64,000 bases of DNA from Clostridia bacterium (GTDB taxonomy: Bacteria > Bacillota > Clostridia > Christensenellales > Borkfalkiaceae), in assembly GCA_017463325.1 (NCBI GenBank), contig JAFTPK010000017.1, positions 39,492 through 103,491 of the forward strand, read 5' to 3'. The translations under genes were made by a program, and so were the position numbers. Under the pieces are notes generated by a model. That model did no database searches, had not been told where the DNA came from, and saw only the letters and a list, made by a program, of their open reading frames with translations. Shown here one piece after another: positions 43,297-52,097 of the stretch. The stretch's first letter is position 1. Each line of letters begins with the position of its first letter.

Positions 43297-44196
43297 ATGA
43301 CGAAAAATTCTGTTTTTAAAACCTTTAAAAAGAAGCTCCTCGGCAATAACGAAAACACCAGCCGTCACGTTATTTTTATCGTCTTTTTCATCATTTACGT
43401 CGTGATGTGCGTGTACTATTTGTATCCTTTATTTTGGACGCTTTCTAACTCCTTAAAGAGCGTTGAGGAATATTACGATAGCACGCTTGCGCTCCCGAAA
43501 ACGTGGGATTTCGGATATTACGTGAAGATCTTTACTACGTTCCGTGTAGGGGAGGCTGGTTTTTGGACGATGGCAGTTAACTCTTTTTGGCTCGCGTTTG
43601 GCTCGCAGATACTCAATTTGCTTGCAAGCGCAATGCTGGCTTATCCGCTCGCCCGTTACAATTTCCCGGGGAAGAACTTTTTGTACGGGGTAATCGTATT
43701 CCGTATCACCATTCCCATTATCGGCGGTAGCGCGGCAGGGTATAAGCTGATTCGTGCGCTGAATATGCTCAATAACCCGTTGCCGTATTCGCTGACGTGG
43801 TTTATGGGCTTTGATATGTCGGCGCTGATTATGTACGGATACTTTAAAGGGATCAGTAAAGAGTACTCGGAGGCGGCGTACATGGACGGGGCGACCCGTT
43901 TGCAAACCCTCCTCACCGTCGTACTTCCGCAGGCAATACCCTGTATTATTGCGCTCTATATCAGCAACGTTATGGGGCGTTGGAATCAGTACAGCGAATC
44001 CATGCTGTATTTGACCAAATTCCCCAACCTTGCGTACGGGCTGTATCTTTTCCAAGACGAGGTGCTTTTCGTCGAGGGCGGTACTCCTATGTTCTACGGT
44101 GCCATTATTCTTTCGGCGATCGTACCGATCGTTCTGTTTATGGTTGGGCAAAAGACCATGCTTTTGAATATGTCCGTAGGCGGATTAAAGGGTTAA
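43297..44196 (+). CDS. ABC transporter permease, UgpE/MalG type
   Basis: This 299-residue permease forms the importer with the previous gene. Six helices are predicted; the EAA loop reads EYSEAAYMDGATRLQTLLTVVLPQAI. The C-terminus (KTMLLNMSVGGLKG) matches the usual ending of this permease class. I chose the ATG at 43297, preceded by GAGGAGGCGG; an in-frame start at 43267 lies inside the previous gene. It is followed closely by the large lipoprotein gene. Confidence 0.93.
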   Translation: MTKNSVFKTFKKKLLGNNENTSRHVIFIVFFIIYVVMCVYYLYPLFWTLSNSLKSVEEYYDSTLALPKTWDFGYYVKIFTTFRVGEAGFWTMAVNSFWLAFGSQILNLLASAMLAYPLARYNFPGKNFLYGVIVFRITIPIIGGSAAGYKLIRALNMLNNPLPYSLTWFMGFDMSALIMYGYFKGISKEYSEAAYMDGATRLQTLLTVVLPQAIPCIIALYISNVMGRWNQYSESMLYLTKFPNLAYGLYLFQDEVLFVEGGTPMFYGAIILSAIVPIVLFMVGQKTMLLNMSVGGLKG

Positions 44197-44223
44197 GCTT
44201 ACTTAGGCTTAAAGGAGAAAACA

Positions 44224-47200
44224 ATGAAAACGGTTACCAAACGTATTTTTCTTGCGTTAATCGCTTGTCTTACGGGGATCTTGTGTCTTCTCGGTGCGGC
44301 TTGCGGAGAAAAGGACGAATTCGTCTTTAAAAAGCAGCCGCCTGAAAAGGTAGAGATTTTCACCGAAGTAGTAATGAATCAGTATTTCAAGCGGGACTTC
44401 GACGCGAGTTATTCTTTGAAATACACCTATTACGATACTACGCTTGAAGCGAAGCAGACGGTGGAGCAGGACTCCCTCGTCGTTCCTTGTGATTTTTACG
44501 GCGATTATACCATTACGGTATATCGCACGAAAGGCAAACAAAAAGCGGAGCTTACTTGTACGATTGAGGTCGTACCTGCAACGCCCGCAATGACTTCGGC
44601 GAGCACCTTGGAATTTAAGGTTGGTTCGACGAAGAGCTATTCCGCTATTTACCGCCAAAGCGGGATTGTTACCACCCCGTTTGAAACGGAGGAGCAGGTA
44701 AAATTCACCTCCGTTACCATTCGACAGGAAACGGTGGATTTAAAGAACGCTTCGACGGTTTCCGAAACCCATGAAATCGCGGACGGCGCGGTGGCGGGAG
44801 GCGGTTCGTATACCTTTGAGAAACAGGGCGTGTACGAGTTCACCGTAGAGGCAAGCAACAGCGAGGGGACGGCAAAACAGGTCGTCAGCGTCGTTTGCAT
44901 GGACGAAGAAAAGATCCCCGAAGGGATCACGGCGACGAAAGCTTTCTTTGGTGAGGGCAACGACACCGTAATGCTGTTGAAATCAACGAATATTGAAGAC
45001 ATGGCGTTCTTCTCGTTTGATCAGACGTATACTTACGACGAATCCAACGTGCGTGTGGAATTCCTCGGCGACGATGCACCGCAGGTGGTGATTGCCGCCG
45101 ATTCGCAGTCGGGCAATATGAAGTCGGGTGAGGGCTATCTTTCCACGCTTGAACAAAGTAGAGAAAACTATCAGGTGCATGGCCCTAACCGTTTGAATAG
45201 TCGTTTAATAGCGACGCCCCTTATTTCCCTTTCTGCGCTCAAAACGGACGGGTATTACGTGCTTGATTTCTATTTCCATACCTTCCAAGAAACCACCGAC
45301 GCTACGGCGGGGTATAGGGTTGTAACGACGACGCTTTATGAAAAAGATGAAGACGGGAATATGATCGAGCTGGGCAAATACAATTCCCGTTGGAATTTTG
45401 ACACCGACGAAAAACATGAAAGCTTGCAGGAGGGATATATTCTTTTCGTTGGATCTACGAGAAAGGATATCACCTTTAAATACTATCAGCCGAGCAAGAT
45501 CGCGCTCGGTACGCCCACCCTTATCAACGTCGGTTCGACGGTGACGTGGACGGACACGACGGCAAGCGTCGGTCAACAGACGGGCAAGGTGGTTAAATAT
45601 GACGCCACAGGATACCAGGTACGCGTTGACGGTGGTGAATGGGCGGATAAAACCACCGAGCAAAAGGAATATACGGTCGTAGACGGCACACCCGAGGGCA
45701 AGTACGAGCTGGAAGTGCGCGCGGTGTATACGATCGACGGCGAAACCTACTACGGCGCCTCCTCTTATTCCTTGATCTATCATGATGTACTCAACCTTAA
45801 TCCTTTCCGCTTAAACGTCAAGGGAAATACCGTTTCGTGGAGTCCGAGAAAGGGATATTGCGATACGGCGTATCAGTACAAGATCGCGGGTGGCGAATGG
45901 ACGGAAACGACGGAAACCTTCGTGACCTTGAAAGGCTACGAAAAAGAGTATCAAAGCGTGACCGTTCGCGGCGTTTACCGTGACGGCGACCAAACGACGT
46001 ATACGGAGGAAGCGACGGTAGCGGTGGAATACAATTTGTACAAAGCCACCGAATCGAGCGGCAGCGTGACGTTCAGCAGTAAGACGCGTGCGGATATGGC
46101 GTACGTAGCGTATGACGCGGGCACGCTTGCAGCACCGACGAATACGCACGTAAAGATTTCGTTTACGGGCAGAAATATGCCTACCGTGCTTTTCTTTAAC
46201 AATCTGGTTAGTCCCGACACGACGATTCGTTCTTCGGGCGCGTATATTTCGCACGATATGACGGCGTACGGCTACGTGGTATTCGTTGCAAAAAGCAGTA
46301 TGTCCGTGTACGACGCGGGTATGGATACGCTTAGCCTGTCGGAGAACGGCAAGCACCTGATGTATGCGGGTATCTACGAAAAAGAGGGGCTGTACTATAT
46401 CTATAATTACGTATTCCTCGTGAAAGGGGATAATTACACCTCTCTTCTCGGTAACTCCGTATCGAGAGGCTACACGGCGGCGGAGATCGGCGTGAGCGAT
46501 ACGGACGATTTGTACACCGTCCTCTACGGCAACGCGCATTACGCAAATCTTACCTTTGAGGTAGAGCTTTTCGACGAGATGCCTACGGAGGTGAACGAAT
46601 TTGGGAAAAAACCCGTATTCACCTTTGACGAGTATGAAAAAACGGTTGCCTGGACGGCGATCGAGGGCGTTGAGAGTTATCGCGTGACCGTCACCAAGAC
46701 GGAGGGCGAGGAAACGGTGGAGGTGCTGTCGGAAACGACGAGCGAAACGAGCTTCGATCTTAGCGCGCTTGCGGGCGGATATTATGAGGTAACGGTCACC
46801 TCCGTGCTCTCCAAGAATTACAGCTCGGCAAGCACGACGGGGGAGGTTCTTCTCGGTGCCGATCCTGCGGCGATCGAGCTTTCGTGGCAGGGCAACGCCG
46901 TGACTTGGAAAGACAGAACGCTCGTGAAAAAATACGAGGTGTACGTAAACGGTGAATTCGTCACCGAGCTTGCGGACGGCACCGAGCGTTACGTATTTGC
47001 GGACGCTAAGGTGGGTGAAACCCTTTCCGTGGCGGTGCTTGCGATCTATGACGAGCAATATAGCGAAGTGACGGTGAGCGCAAAAGAGGCCAAAGAATTC
47101 GTTTACGGCGACGTAACGTTTGCACGGGTGAATGCGAGCGGCGGGAAAGCGACGGGCGTAGAGTACGTCGAGTTCGACGGATTTGACGGCGACACGTGGT

Positions 47201-48432
47201 TAATGCTGCAATTTACGGGCAAAAACGCACCGAATTTCGCGTTTAACGCGACGAGCGGGCTTTCTACTTGGAATGCGGAATCGTACGCAACAGCAGGGTT
47301 TTTCGTAACCAACGCCTCCGAAAATTCGGGCGACGCTATGCAGGTTTGGAATTCGCTTGCGGCAAGCGGGCGTTGGAGAAATTATGCGGGTAGCGTAGGC
47401 AACGGCCCCGGTATTAACAATTTCGACGACGAAACCGAGTACGTGATGATCGTCGGGTATACGAGAAACTCCAACGGCTTTGGTTTGACGTATTATATCT
47501 TTACCGTAGCCGAGGACGGCACGCTGACGAAGGTGGCGGAATTCACCGAGGCGAATATTGCCGTCGGCGGAACCGTCATGAACGCGACGAAAGGCACGAA
47601 AGCGGTGATCTATCCCAACGTCAAGCAGGGTGGCGAACAAATTGCTTTCCGCTTTGCTACGCCTGCGACGAGTTTGAAAGACTTGGTGCTCGGTCTTGAC
47701 GAAGAAACGTTTGGATATAGAACGGGGCTGATGGCTGCCTTAAACGTCAAGGAAACGGCGCCTTTGAGTTATATCAGCGCTACCTCCAAGACCATGAAAA
47801 AGGTATCTCCCGTGAAAGGGGTTGCGGAAAACGTAGACTATTTGGAATTTGACGGCTTTACGGGTGCGTCTTGGCTCGTCTTGCAGTTTACGGGCAAGAG
47901 CCTGCCAAACTTCGCGTTTAACGCAACGCAAGCGTATTCGACTTGGAATAATGAGGGCTTTGCAACGGCGGGGATCCTCGCTACCTTCTCCAACGAACAG
48001 AACTGGGGTATGCTCAAAGTCACCAACTCTTTAAATACGAGCGTGACGGCAGGGCTTTGGAAAGGGGTAACCGGAAATGCGACGACGCCGATCGGGCTTG
48101 GGTACCTGGACGATCAGACAAATTATATTGCGATCTTCGGTTTTGATAAGGACGGCGGCGATAATGCGAAGGATAATTTCTATTTCTACCTGTATTCCAT
48201 TGACGAAGAGGGCAATTTGGTAGAGCGTTACGGCGGGAAGATTGTCGAAAATATTGCTCTGCCTAGTGCGGGCGGAAGCAAGACGGTGATCTATCCGCAT
48301 ATTGCAAACGGCGCATCGGAAATTTCGTTCTACTACACGCAGCCGACGGCGACGAAAGCGGCGGCAATCGAAAGTGTTGCGGACACCTGCACCTATAAGG
48401 CGCAATTAAAGGCATTGCATACGGTAGCCTAA
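44224..48432 (+). CDS. giant secreted lipoprotein with four copies of the unknown domain
   Basis: This 1402-residue protein has a lipoprotein signal (LCLLGAACG, lipid cysteine 27, glycine at -3). Residues 35-250 are Ig-like. A divergent copy of the domain found in the 34259 protein starts near 262, another near 624, and two well-conserved copies start near 980 (EFDGFDGDTWLMLQFTGKNA) and 1205 (EFDGFTGASWLVLQFTGKSL). Between them are fibronectin- or Ig-like strands (WTDTTASVG, WTAIEGVESYRVTVTKTEG, SWQGNAVTWKDR). It is probably a surface-bound glycan-binding protein that serves the adjacent importer, much as surface glycan-binding proteins do elsewhere. That role is inferred from context. Confidence 0.8.
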   Translation: MKTVTKRIFLALIACLTGILCLLGAACGEKDEFVFKKQPPEKVEIFTEVVMNQYFKRDFDASYSLKYTYYDTTLEAKQTVEQDSLVVPCDFYGDYTITVYRTKGKQKAELTCTIEVVPATPAMTSASTLEFKVGSTKSYSAIYRQSGIVTTPFETEEQVKFTSVTIRQETVDLKNASTVSETHEIADGAVAGGGSYTFEKQGVYEFTVEASNSEGTAKQVVSVVCMDEEKIPEGITATKAFFGEGNDTVMLLKSTNIEDMAFFSFDQTYTYDESNVRVEFLGDDAPQVVIAADSQSGNMKSGEGYLSTLEQSRENYQVHGPNRLNSRLIATPLISLSALKTDGYYVLDFYFHTFQETTDATAGYRVVTTTLYEKDEDGNMIELGKYNSRWNFDTDEKHESLQEGYILFVGSTRKDITFKYYQPSKIALGTPTLINVGSTVTWTDTTASVGQQTGKVVKYDATGYQVRVDGGEWADKTTEQKEYTVVDGTPEGKYELEVRAVYTIDGETYYGASSYSLIYHDVLNLNPFRLNVKGNTVSWSPRKGYCDTAYQYKIAGGEWTETTETFVTLKGYEKEYQSVTVRGVYRDGDQTTYTEEATVAVEYNLYKATESSGSVTFSSKTRADMAYVAYDAGTLAAPTNTHVKISFTGRNMPTVLFFNNLVSPDTTIRSSGAYISHDMTAYGYVVFVAKSSMSVYDAGMDTLSLSENGKHLMYAGIYEKEGLYYIYNYVFLVKGDNYTSLLGNSVSRGYTAAEIGVSDTDDLYTVLYGNAHYANLTFEVELFDEMPTEVNEFGKKPVFTFDEYEKTVAWTAIEGVESYRVTVTKTEGEETVEVLSETTSETSFDLSALAGGYYEVTVTSVLSKNYSSASTTGEVLLGADPAAIELSWQGNAVTWKDRTLVKKYEVYVNGEFVTELADGTERYVFADAKVGETLSVAVLAIYDEQYSEVTVSAKEAKEFVYGDVTFARVNASGGKATGVEYVEFDGFDGDTWLMLQFTGKNAPNFAFNATSGLSTWNAESYATAGFFVTNASENSGDAMQVWNSLAASGRWRNYAGSVGNGPGINNFDDETEYVMIVGYTRNSNGFGLTYYIFTVAEDGTLTKVAEFTEANIAVGGTVMNATKGTKAVIYPNVKQGGEQIAFRFATPATSLKDLVLGLDEETFGYRTGLMAALNVKETAPLSYISATSKTMKKVSPVKGVAENVDYLEFDGFTGASWLVLQFTGKSLPNFAFNATQAYSTWNNEGFATAGILATFSNEQNWGMLKVTNSLNTSVTAGLWKGVTGNATTPIGLGYLDDQTNYIAIFGFDKDGGDNAKDNFYFYLYSIDEEGNLVERYGGKIVENIALPSAGGSKTVIYPHIANGASEISFYYTQPTATKAAAIESVADTCTYKAQLKALHTVA

Positions 48433-48443
48433 GGAGGAAAGCT

Positions 48444-49982
48444 ATGAAGAGAAAATTTGAAAAAATGAAAAAAGCGGCGGCAATCGCGCTGTCTACGGCG
48501 ATCGTACTCGCCGCAGGCGCGGGCTGCGGCGGTGCCGATTTGACGGAAAACGCACCCGATTATTCGGCGACGGAAACGGAGTTTATGACTTACGGCTATT
48601 CCGCTATTTACGACGACTGGTATGCAATCGACGGTATTTATACCTATTTCGATCAGTCTTTGCTTACCAAGGAGAATTTGCAGATCTATAAGGATTCGGG
48701 GCTGAACACGCTGTTTATCAACTACGTGGCGGGCTTTGATGGCGCGGCTGATAGTCCGAAATGGGAAACGAGCAAGACAAAAATGCTGATGGACTGGGCG
48801 GAGGAGCTGGATATGGACGTGTTCGTGTTCAGCGGCACCTTGCACGAGCTGAGCGCCGTGACTTCGCCCATTCTCGTAGACGATCCCGAGGAGGCGAACA
48901 ACAGAACGAAATTTGCCTCGGAGGCAGACCTCGACAAGCACGTTAGAAATTCGATCGGCGCCGTGATGTCGCACCCCGCCTGTATCGGTGTTTCGCTCAA
49001 AGACGAGGTGAACTGGAAACAGATGCCCGCGCTCGGTACGGTATATCGGGCGATCAAGCGTTGCTATCCCGACGCTTACGTGCTGATGAATTTACTTCCC
49101 TATTCTCCGGGGAACGGTCATCTTGCGGGGATCGAAAGCTGGTATTGCGAGGACTACGATAGCAAGACCTCGGAGGAGGCGTATAGAAGCTATTTGCAGT
49201 CCTATCTTGACGAAACGGGCGCAGACTACTTGCAGTACGACGACTATCCCATTAGAGGGAATAACGAAGATAATGCGTACGTGCTTGCCTCGACGCTTGC
49301 AGGGGCGCAGATTGCCGCGGATTTCTGCCGCGATAACGGCTTGGAGCTTCATAAGGTATTGCAGACCTGTTCGTTTAAAACGAGCGGCTGGTTGTGCAGA
49401 ACGCCCGACGAGGACGATATGTACTGGCAGATGAATATTTGTATGGCTATGGGGATCAAGGCATACAGCTACTGGACGTATTTCCCCGTTGTCAACACAA
49501 AAGGAGAGTATTACGTGGACACGGCAACTTTCGTAGATCGCGAGGGCAACCCGAATCCGATCTATCCCGTTATGCAAACCTTGCATAGCGAGCTGCAAGC
49601 AATGGCAAAGGCGCTTTCGCACTTTGATTATCAATGCCTTCGTACGTATACGCAAGCGCCTATTCCCGGGTCCGTGGGCTTTTTGAGTGGCGTGGACGAT
49701 GGCGATTTAAAATACGTTGAAACGGTAACGCTTGAAGAGGGTGGAGTCGTGCTCGTGACCGAGCTTTACGACGCGGAAAAGGAGCAGTACGGCTACTTTA
49801 TCGTGAATGCGAGCGACTCGGCTCTTGCTGAGGAGGCAACGCAAACGCTGAGAATTTCTTTCAAGGATTTTGAAAAAATTCAAATTTGGGATAAAGGTGA
49901 GGTAACGAACGCTTTCTTGGACGACGGGAGCTATGAATTCACTCTCGAATGTGGTCGCGGCGTATTCGTAATGCCTTATTAA
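48444..49982 (+). CDS. putative glycoside hydrolase paralog 3, lipoprotein
   Basis: This 512-residue protein has a lipoprotein signal (VLAAGAGCGG, lipid cysteine 28) and the same hydrolase domain as 37309 and 38858: FMTYGYSAIYDDWYA, GVSLKDEVNW (KDE kept, the following Pro replaced by Val), LQYDDYPIRG, MYWQMNICMAMGI and YSYWTYFPVVN, ending CGRGVFVMPY. The ATG at 48444 follows AAGGAGGAAAG. It is the last gene of the carbohydrate transcript, 11 bases after the giant lipoprotein. It probably releases oligosaccharides at the cell surface for import; the family is not one I can name. Confidence 0.82.
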   Translation: MKRKFEKMKKAAAIALSTAIVLAAGAGCGGADLTENAPDYSATETEFMTYGYSAIYDDWYAIDGIYTYFDQSLLTKENLQIYKDSGLNTLFINYVAGFDGAADSPKWETSKTKMLMDWAEELDMDVFVFSGTLHELSAVTSPILVDDPEEANNRTKFASEADLDKHVRNSIGAVMSHPACIGVSLKDEVNWKQMPALGTVYRAIKRCYPDAYVLMNLLPYSPGNGHLAGIESWYCEDYDSKTSEEAYRSYLQSYLDETGADYLQYDDYPIRGNNEDNAYVLASTLAGAQIAADFCRDNGLELHKVLQTCSFKTSGWLCRTPDEDDMYWQMNICMAMGIKAYSYWTYFPVVNTKGEYYVDTATFVDREGNPNPIYPVMQTLHSELQAMAKALSHFDYQCLRTYTQAPIPGSVGFLSGVDDGDLKYVETVTLEEGGVVLVTELYDAEKEQYGYFIVNASDSALAEEATQTLRISFKDFEKIQIWDKGEVTNAFLDDGSYEFTLECGRGVFVMPY

Positions 49983-49992
49983 AGAGAAAACG

Positions 49993-50033
49993 GAAAAAAT
50001 ACGCAGGTCTGTTACGGCCTGCGTATTTTTCTT
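49993..50033 (+). terminator. terminator of the carbohydrate locus
   Basis: AAAAATACGCAGG (49995-50007) and CCTGCGTATTTTT (50018-50030) form a perfect 13-bp stem ending in a T-run. Confidence 0.92.
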
Positions 50034-50046
50034 TTTATATAAACTC

Positions 50047-50075
50047 TTGCAATTTTTTGTTGGCTATGCTATAAT
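50047..50075 (+). promoter_or_regulatory. promoter of the flavin reductase-SDR pair
   Basis: TTGCAA (50047-50052) and TATAAT (50070-50075) are 17 bases apart, 30 bases before the ATG at 50106. Confidence 0.72.
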
Positions 50076-50105
50076 TTAAAAAACGGAGGATACAAGGAGG
50101 ATTTT

Positions 50106-50666
50106 ATGAGGAAAAATTTGAAAGCAAAAGCGTACGTTTATCCGTTGCCCGTATTGATCGTTGGCACGTACGACGAAAACGGAATTCCCGACGCAATGAA
50201 CGCCGCTTGGGGTACGGTGTGCGATACGGCGCAGGTGTCTATTTGTTTGAGCGCAACGCATAAAACGGTGAAAAATCTTTTAAAAACCAAGGCGTTTACG
50301 GTGGCGATCGCCGATAGTAAAAACGTAATTCCTGCCGATTTTGTGGGGGTCGTGTCCGCAAATACTGACCCTGACAAGCTTAAAAAAACGGGGTGGCACG
50401 TCACGAAAAGCGAATTTGTCAATGCACCCATTATAGAAGAGCTTCCTCTTGTTTTGGAATGTAAACTGATTAGCTACGATACTGAAACGGAAATTTGTAT
50501 CGGGGAAGTGGTAAACGTTTCTGTTGAAGACGGTATTTTGGATGAAAAAGGCAAGATTGATTTGACCAAATTCAAGCCGATTTGTTATGATTGTGACGGA
50601 CATGGGTACTACGAATTAGGGAAAAAGGTGGGGCGGGCATTTTCCGACGGCTTGAAATTAAAATGA
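50106..50666 (+). CDS. flavin reductase-like FMN-binding protein
   Basis: This 186-residue protein belongs to the flavin reductase-like (flavoredoxin) family, a split-barrel FMN-binding fold. Visible features are YPLPVLIVGTYDENGIPDAMNA, the WGTVCD stretch, VSICLSATHKTVKNL, and the GEVVNVSVED strand. The C-terminus has CYDCDGHGYYELGKKVG. The TACAAGGAGG before the ATG is a strong ribosome site. It overlaps the SDR gene by four bases. It probably carries electrons or reduces flavin or quinone compounds in the cytoplasm. Confidence 0.88.
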   Translation: MRKNLKAKAYVYPLPVLIVGTYDENGIPDAMNAAWGTVCDTAQVSICLSATHKTVKNLLKTKAFTVAIADSKNVIPADFVGVVSANTDPDKLKKTGWHVTKSEFVNAPIIEELPLVLECKLISYDTETEICIGEVVNVSVEDGILDEKGKIDLTKFKPICYDCDGHGYYELGKKVGRAFSDGLKLK

Positions 50667-51454
50667 AATACGTATTGATCACAGGCGCTTACGGCGGTAT
50701 GGGCTACGCGACGGTTAAGGAGCTTGTAGAAAGGGGCTTTTTCGTGTTTGCGCTCGATAAAAAGGTAGGGCAGACAGAGGAAAACGTGTTGCCTATTCAA
50801 GCGGACGTCACCGACGTAGAGAGCGTCAAAAGGGCGTTTGATAAGGTAAAAGCAGTTACGGACGAATTGTTTGCAATCATTCATTTTGCGGGCGTATATA
50901 TGCTTGATTCGCTGATTGAAATGAGCGAGGAGGAGTTTGATAGGATTTTCAAAATCAATCTTTACGGCGCTTTTTACATCAATAAAATATTTATGCCGCT
51001 ATTAAAGGAGGGGGGCAGGGTTGTGTTGACGACGAGTGAGCTTGCTCCGCTTGACCCGTTGCCCTTTACGGGGATTTATGCGATTACGAAAAGTGCGCTT
51101 GATAAATACGCGTACTCGCTACGAATGGAGTTACAGCTTTTAGGCGTGTCTGTTTCGGTTTTACGGGCAGGGGCGGTTTCTACGGGTATGCTCGGCGTAT
51201 CTACCGCCGCGCTCGATCGGTTTTGCGAGCGAACGAACACCTATCAATGTAACGCCGCGCGGTTTCGGCGAATTGTGAACGGAGTGGAGGCGAAAAGTAT
51301 CCCGCCTGAAAAGCTTGCCTGTAAGGTGGCGAAGATTGTGGAAAAAAAGAGACCGAAATTTGCGTATAGCGTCAATCGAAACAAGCTTTTATTGTTGTTG
51401 AACGCATTGCCGCGCCGCTTACAATTTTTTGTCATTAAGAAGATTTTACAATGA
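50663..51454 (+). CDS. short-chain dehydrogenase/reductase
   Basis: This 263-residue oxidoreductase has the Rossmann nucleotide-binding motif TGAYGGMG (residues 6-13), the catalytic tetrad around TTSELAPL and YAITK (Tyr-x-x-x-Lys), and IHFAGVY in place of the NNAG motif. It overlaps the flavin reductase-like gene by ATGA. The C-terminal 60 residues are basic and more variable. The substrate is not known. No terminator follows at once; the next 190 bases lead to the tRNA-Leu remnant. Confidence 0.88.
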   Translation: MKYVLITGAYGGMGYATVKELVERGFFVFALDKKVGQTEENVLPIQADVTDVESVKRAFDKVKAVTDELFAIIHFAGVYMLDSLIEMSEEEFDRIFKINLYGAFYINKIFMPLLKEGGRVVLTTSELAPLDPLPFTGIYAITKSALDKYAYSLRMELQLLGVSVSVLRAGAVSTGMLGVSTAALDRFCERTNTYQCNAARFRRIVNGVEAKSIPPEKLACKVAKIVEKKRPKFAYSVNRNKLLLLLNALPRRLQFFVIKKILQ

Positions 51455-51559
51455 GCATGGAATATGAGTTTGTGTGGGTTGGAGTGAAATTCTAAGGATT
51501 TGCCGCACCCTAACATTGAGCGTATAGCCTTTTTGATTTTGATATGCGCGTAATAAAAC

Positions 51560-51600
51560 AAAAAAACCTAAACCGAACACAATGGTTCAATTTAGGTTTA
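51560..51600 (-). terminator. terminator of the tRNA-Leu remnant
   Basis: Read on the minus strand, AAACCTAAA and TTTAGGTTT pair around TTGAACCATTGTGTTCGG and are followed by TTTTTTG. It directly follows the 3' CCA of the remnant. Confidence 0.75.
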
Positions 51601-51603
51601 GAG

Positions 51604-51659
51604 TGGTGTCGCTGACCGGACTTGAACCGGCACGGATGTTACTCCGAGGGATTTTAAGG
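51604..51659 (-). pseudogene. 3' half of a tRNA-Leu(UAA) gene
   Basis: On the minus strand this stretch reads from the anticodon loop (TTAAAATCC) through a long variable arm and a T-arm (GGTTCAAGTCC) to CAGCGACACCA with encoded CCA. The 5' half is missing; the sequence changes at the anticodon loop into the left-end block of the island. The acceptor and anticodon arms do not fit the 5' half of the intact tRNA-Leu at 62306, so they come from different tRNA-Leu genes. It is probably a displaced attachment-site remnant. Confidence 0.8.
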
Positions 51660-51760
51660 CAGATGTGCGTTGAAATTCACAAAATCAAAAATTTTTCAAA
51701 AAGTGCGAAAACGGGGCGATTTTGCACTAAAAACCATTAAAAATGCCCCAAAATTGAAAT
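51651..51760 (+). repeat. left-end block, copy 1
   Basis: This stretch starts at ATTTTAAGGC and has GTGC (51703), GGGGC (51713), GCAC (51724) and GCCCC (51745). A second copy starts at 62379 with the same elements at the same distances. GGGGC can pair with GCCCC here, and the second copy changes both sides together. It appears to be a conserved structured end of the element. Confidence 0.65.
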
Positions 51761-51904
51761 TTTTACAAAGATGTGACTTTTGCTCTTTTTCTTGTATTTT
51801 TCATAGCTTCCCAGATTTTCCCAAGGTTTTCCGCCGTTTTAGGCTTTTGCGTGAAAACCGTGAATCCCTTGAAAAACCTGACGAAAATCGGGGTTTTCAT
51901 AGCA

Positions 51905-51923
51905 TTGGGAACTTTTTGGGAAC
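51905..51923 (+). repeat. 19-bp terminal inverted repeat, left copy
   Basis: TTGGGAACTTTTTGGGAAC occurs here and as its exact reverse complement at 62156-62174. Each copy contains TGGGAAC twice, 11 bases apart. It may be an arm-type integrase site. Confidence 0.7.
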
Positions 51924-51975
51924 TTCACAAAATCCTTTGCGTCTAAAAAACGGAAGGATTTTTTCGTATAACGTA

Positions 51976-52057
51976 TTTTTCGTGCTTTTACACACTTCCC
52001 AAAAAATTCATAACGGAATCATTGATGTTTAAGACGCGGTTATTATAACTGCGTCTT
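51976..52057 (+). repeat. flanking repeat of the AAA/DUF4143 gene, left copy
   Basis: TTTTTCGTG, then TTTACACACTTCC and an A-run are shared with 53545-53625 on the other side of the AAA/DUF4143 gene. The copies are imperfect direct repeats. A hairpin AAGACGC/GCGTCTT (52031-52057) ends this copy. Confidence 0.55.
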
Positions 52058-52063
52058 TGCTGT

Positions 52064-52090
52064 AAAAAAAGGGATTGCGTTTGCAATCCC
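52064..52090 (-). terminator. terminator of the AAA/DUF4143 gene
   Basis: On the minus strand GGGATTGC-AAAC-GCAATCCC is followed by TTTTTTT, seven bases after the stop codon. Confidence 0.88.
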
Positions 52091-52097
52091 GAAAAAA

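Noticed and set aside
45811..47058. Minus-strand frame of 415 codons
   Set aside because: It is antisense to the giant lipoprotein, Arg/His-rich and without motifs.
51670..52032. Frame of 120 codons on the plus strand
   Set aside because: It overlaps the left-end block, has Phe/Lys-rich low-complexity composition, and resembles the frame at 62395 only because the DNA is repeated. No ribosome site was seen.
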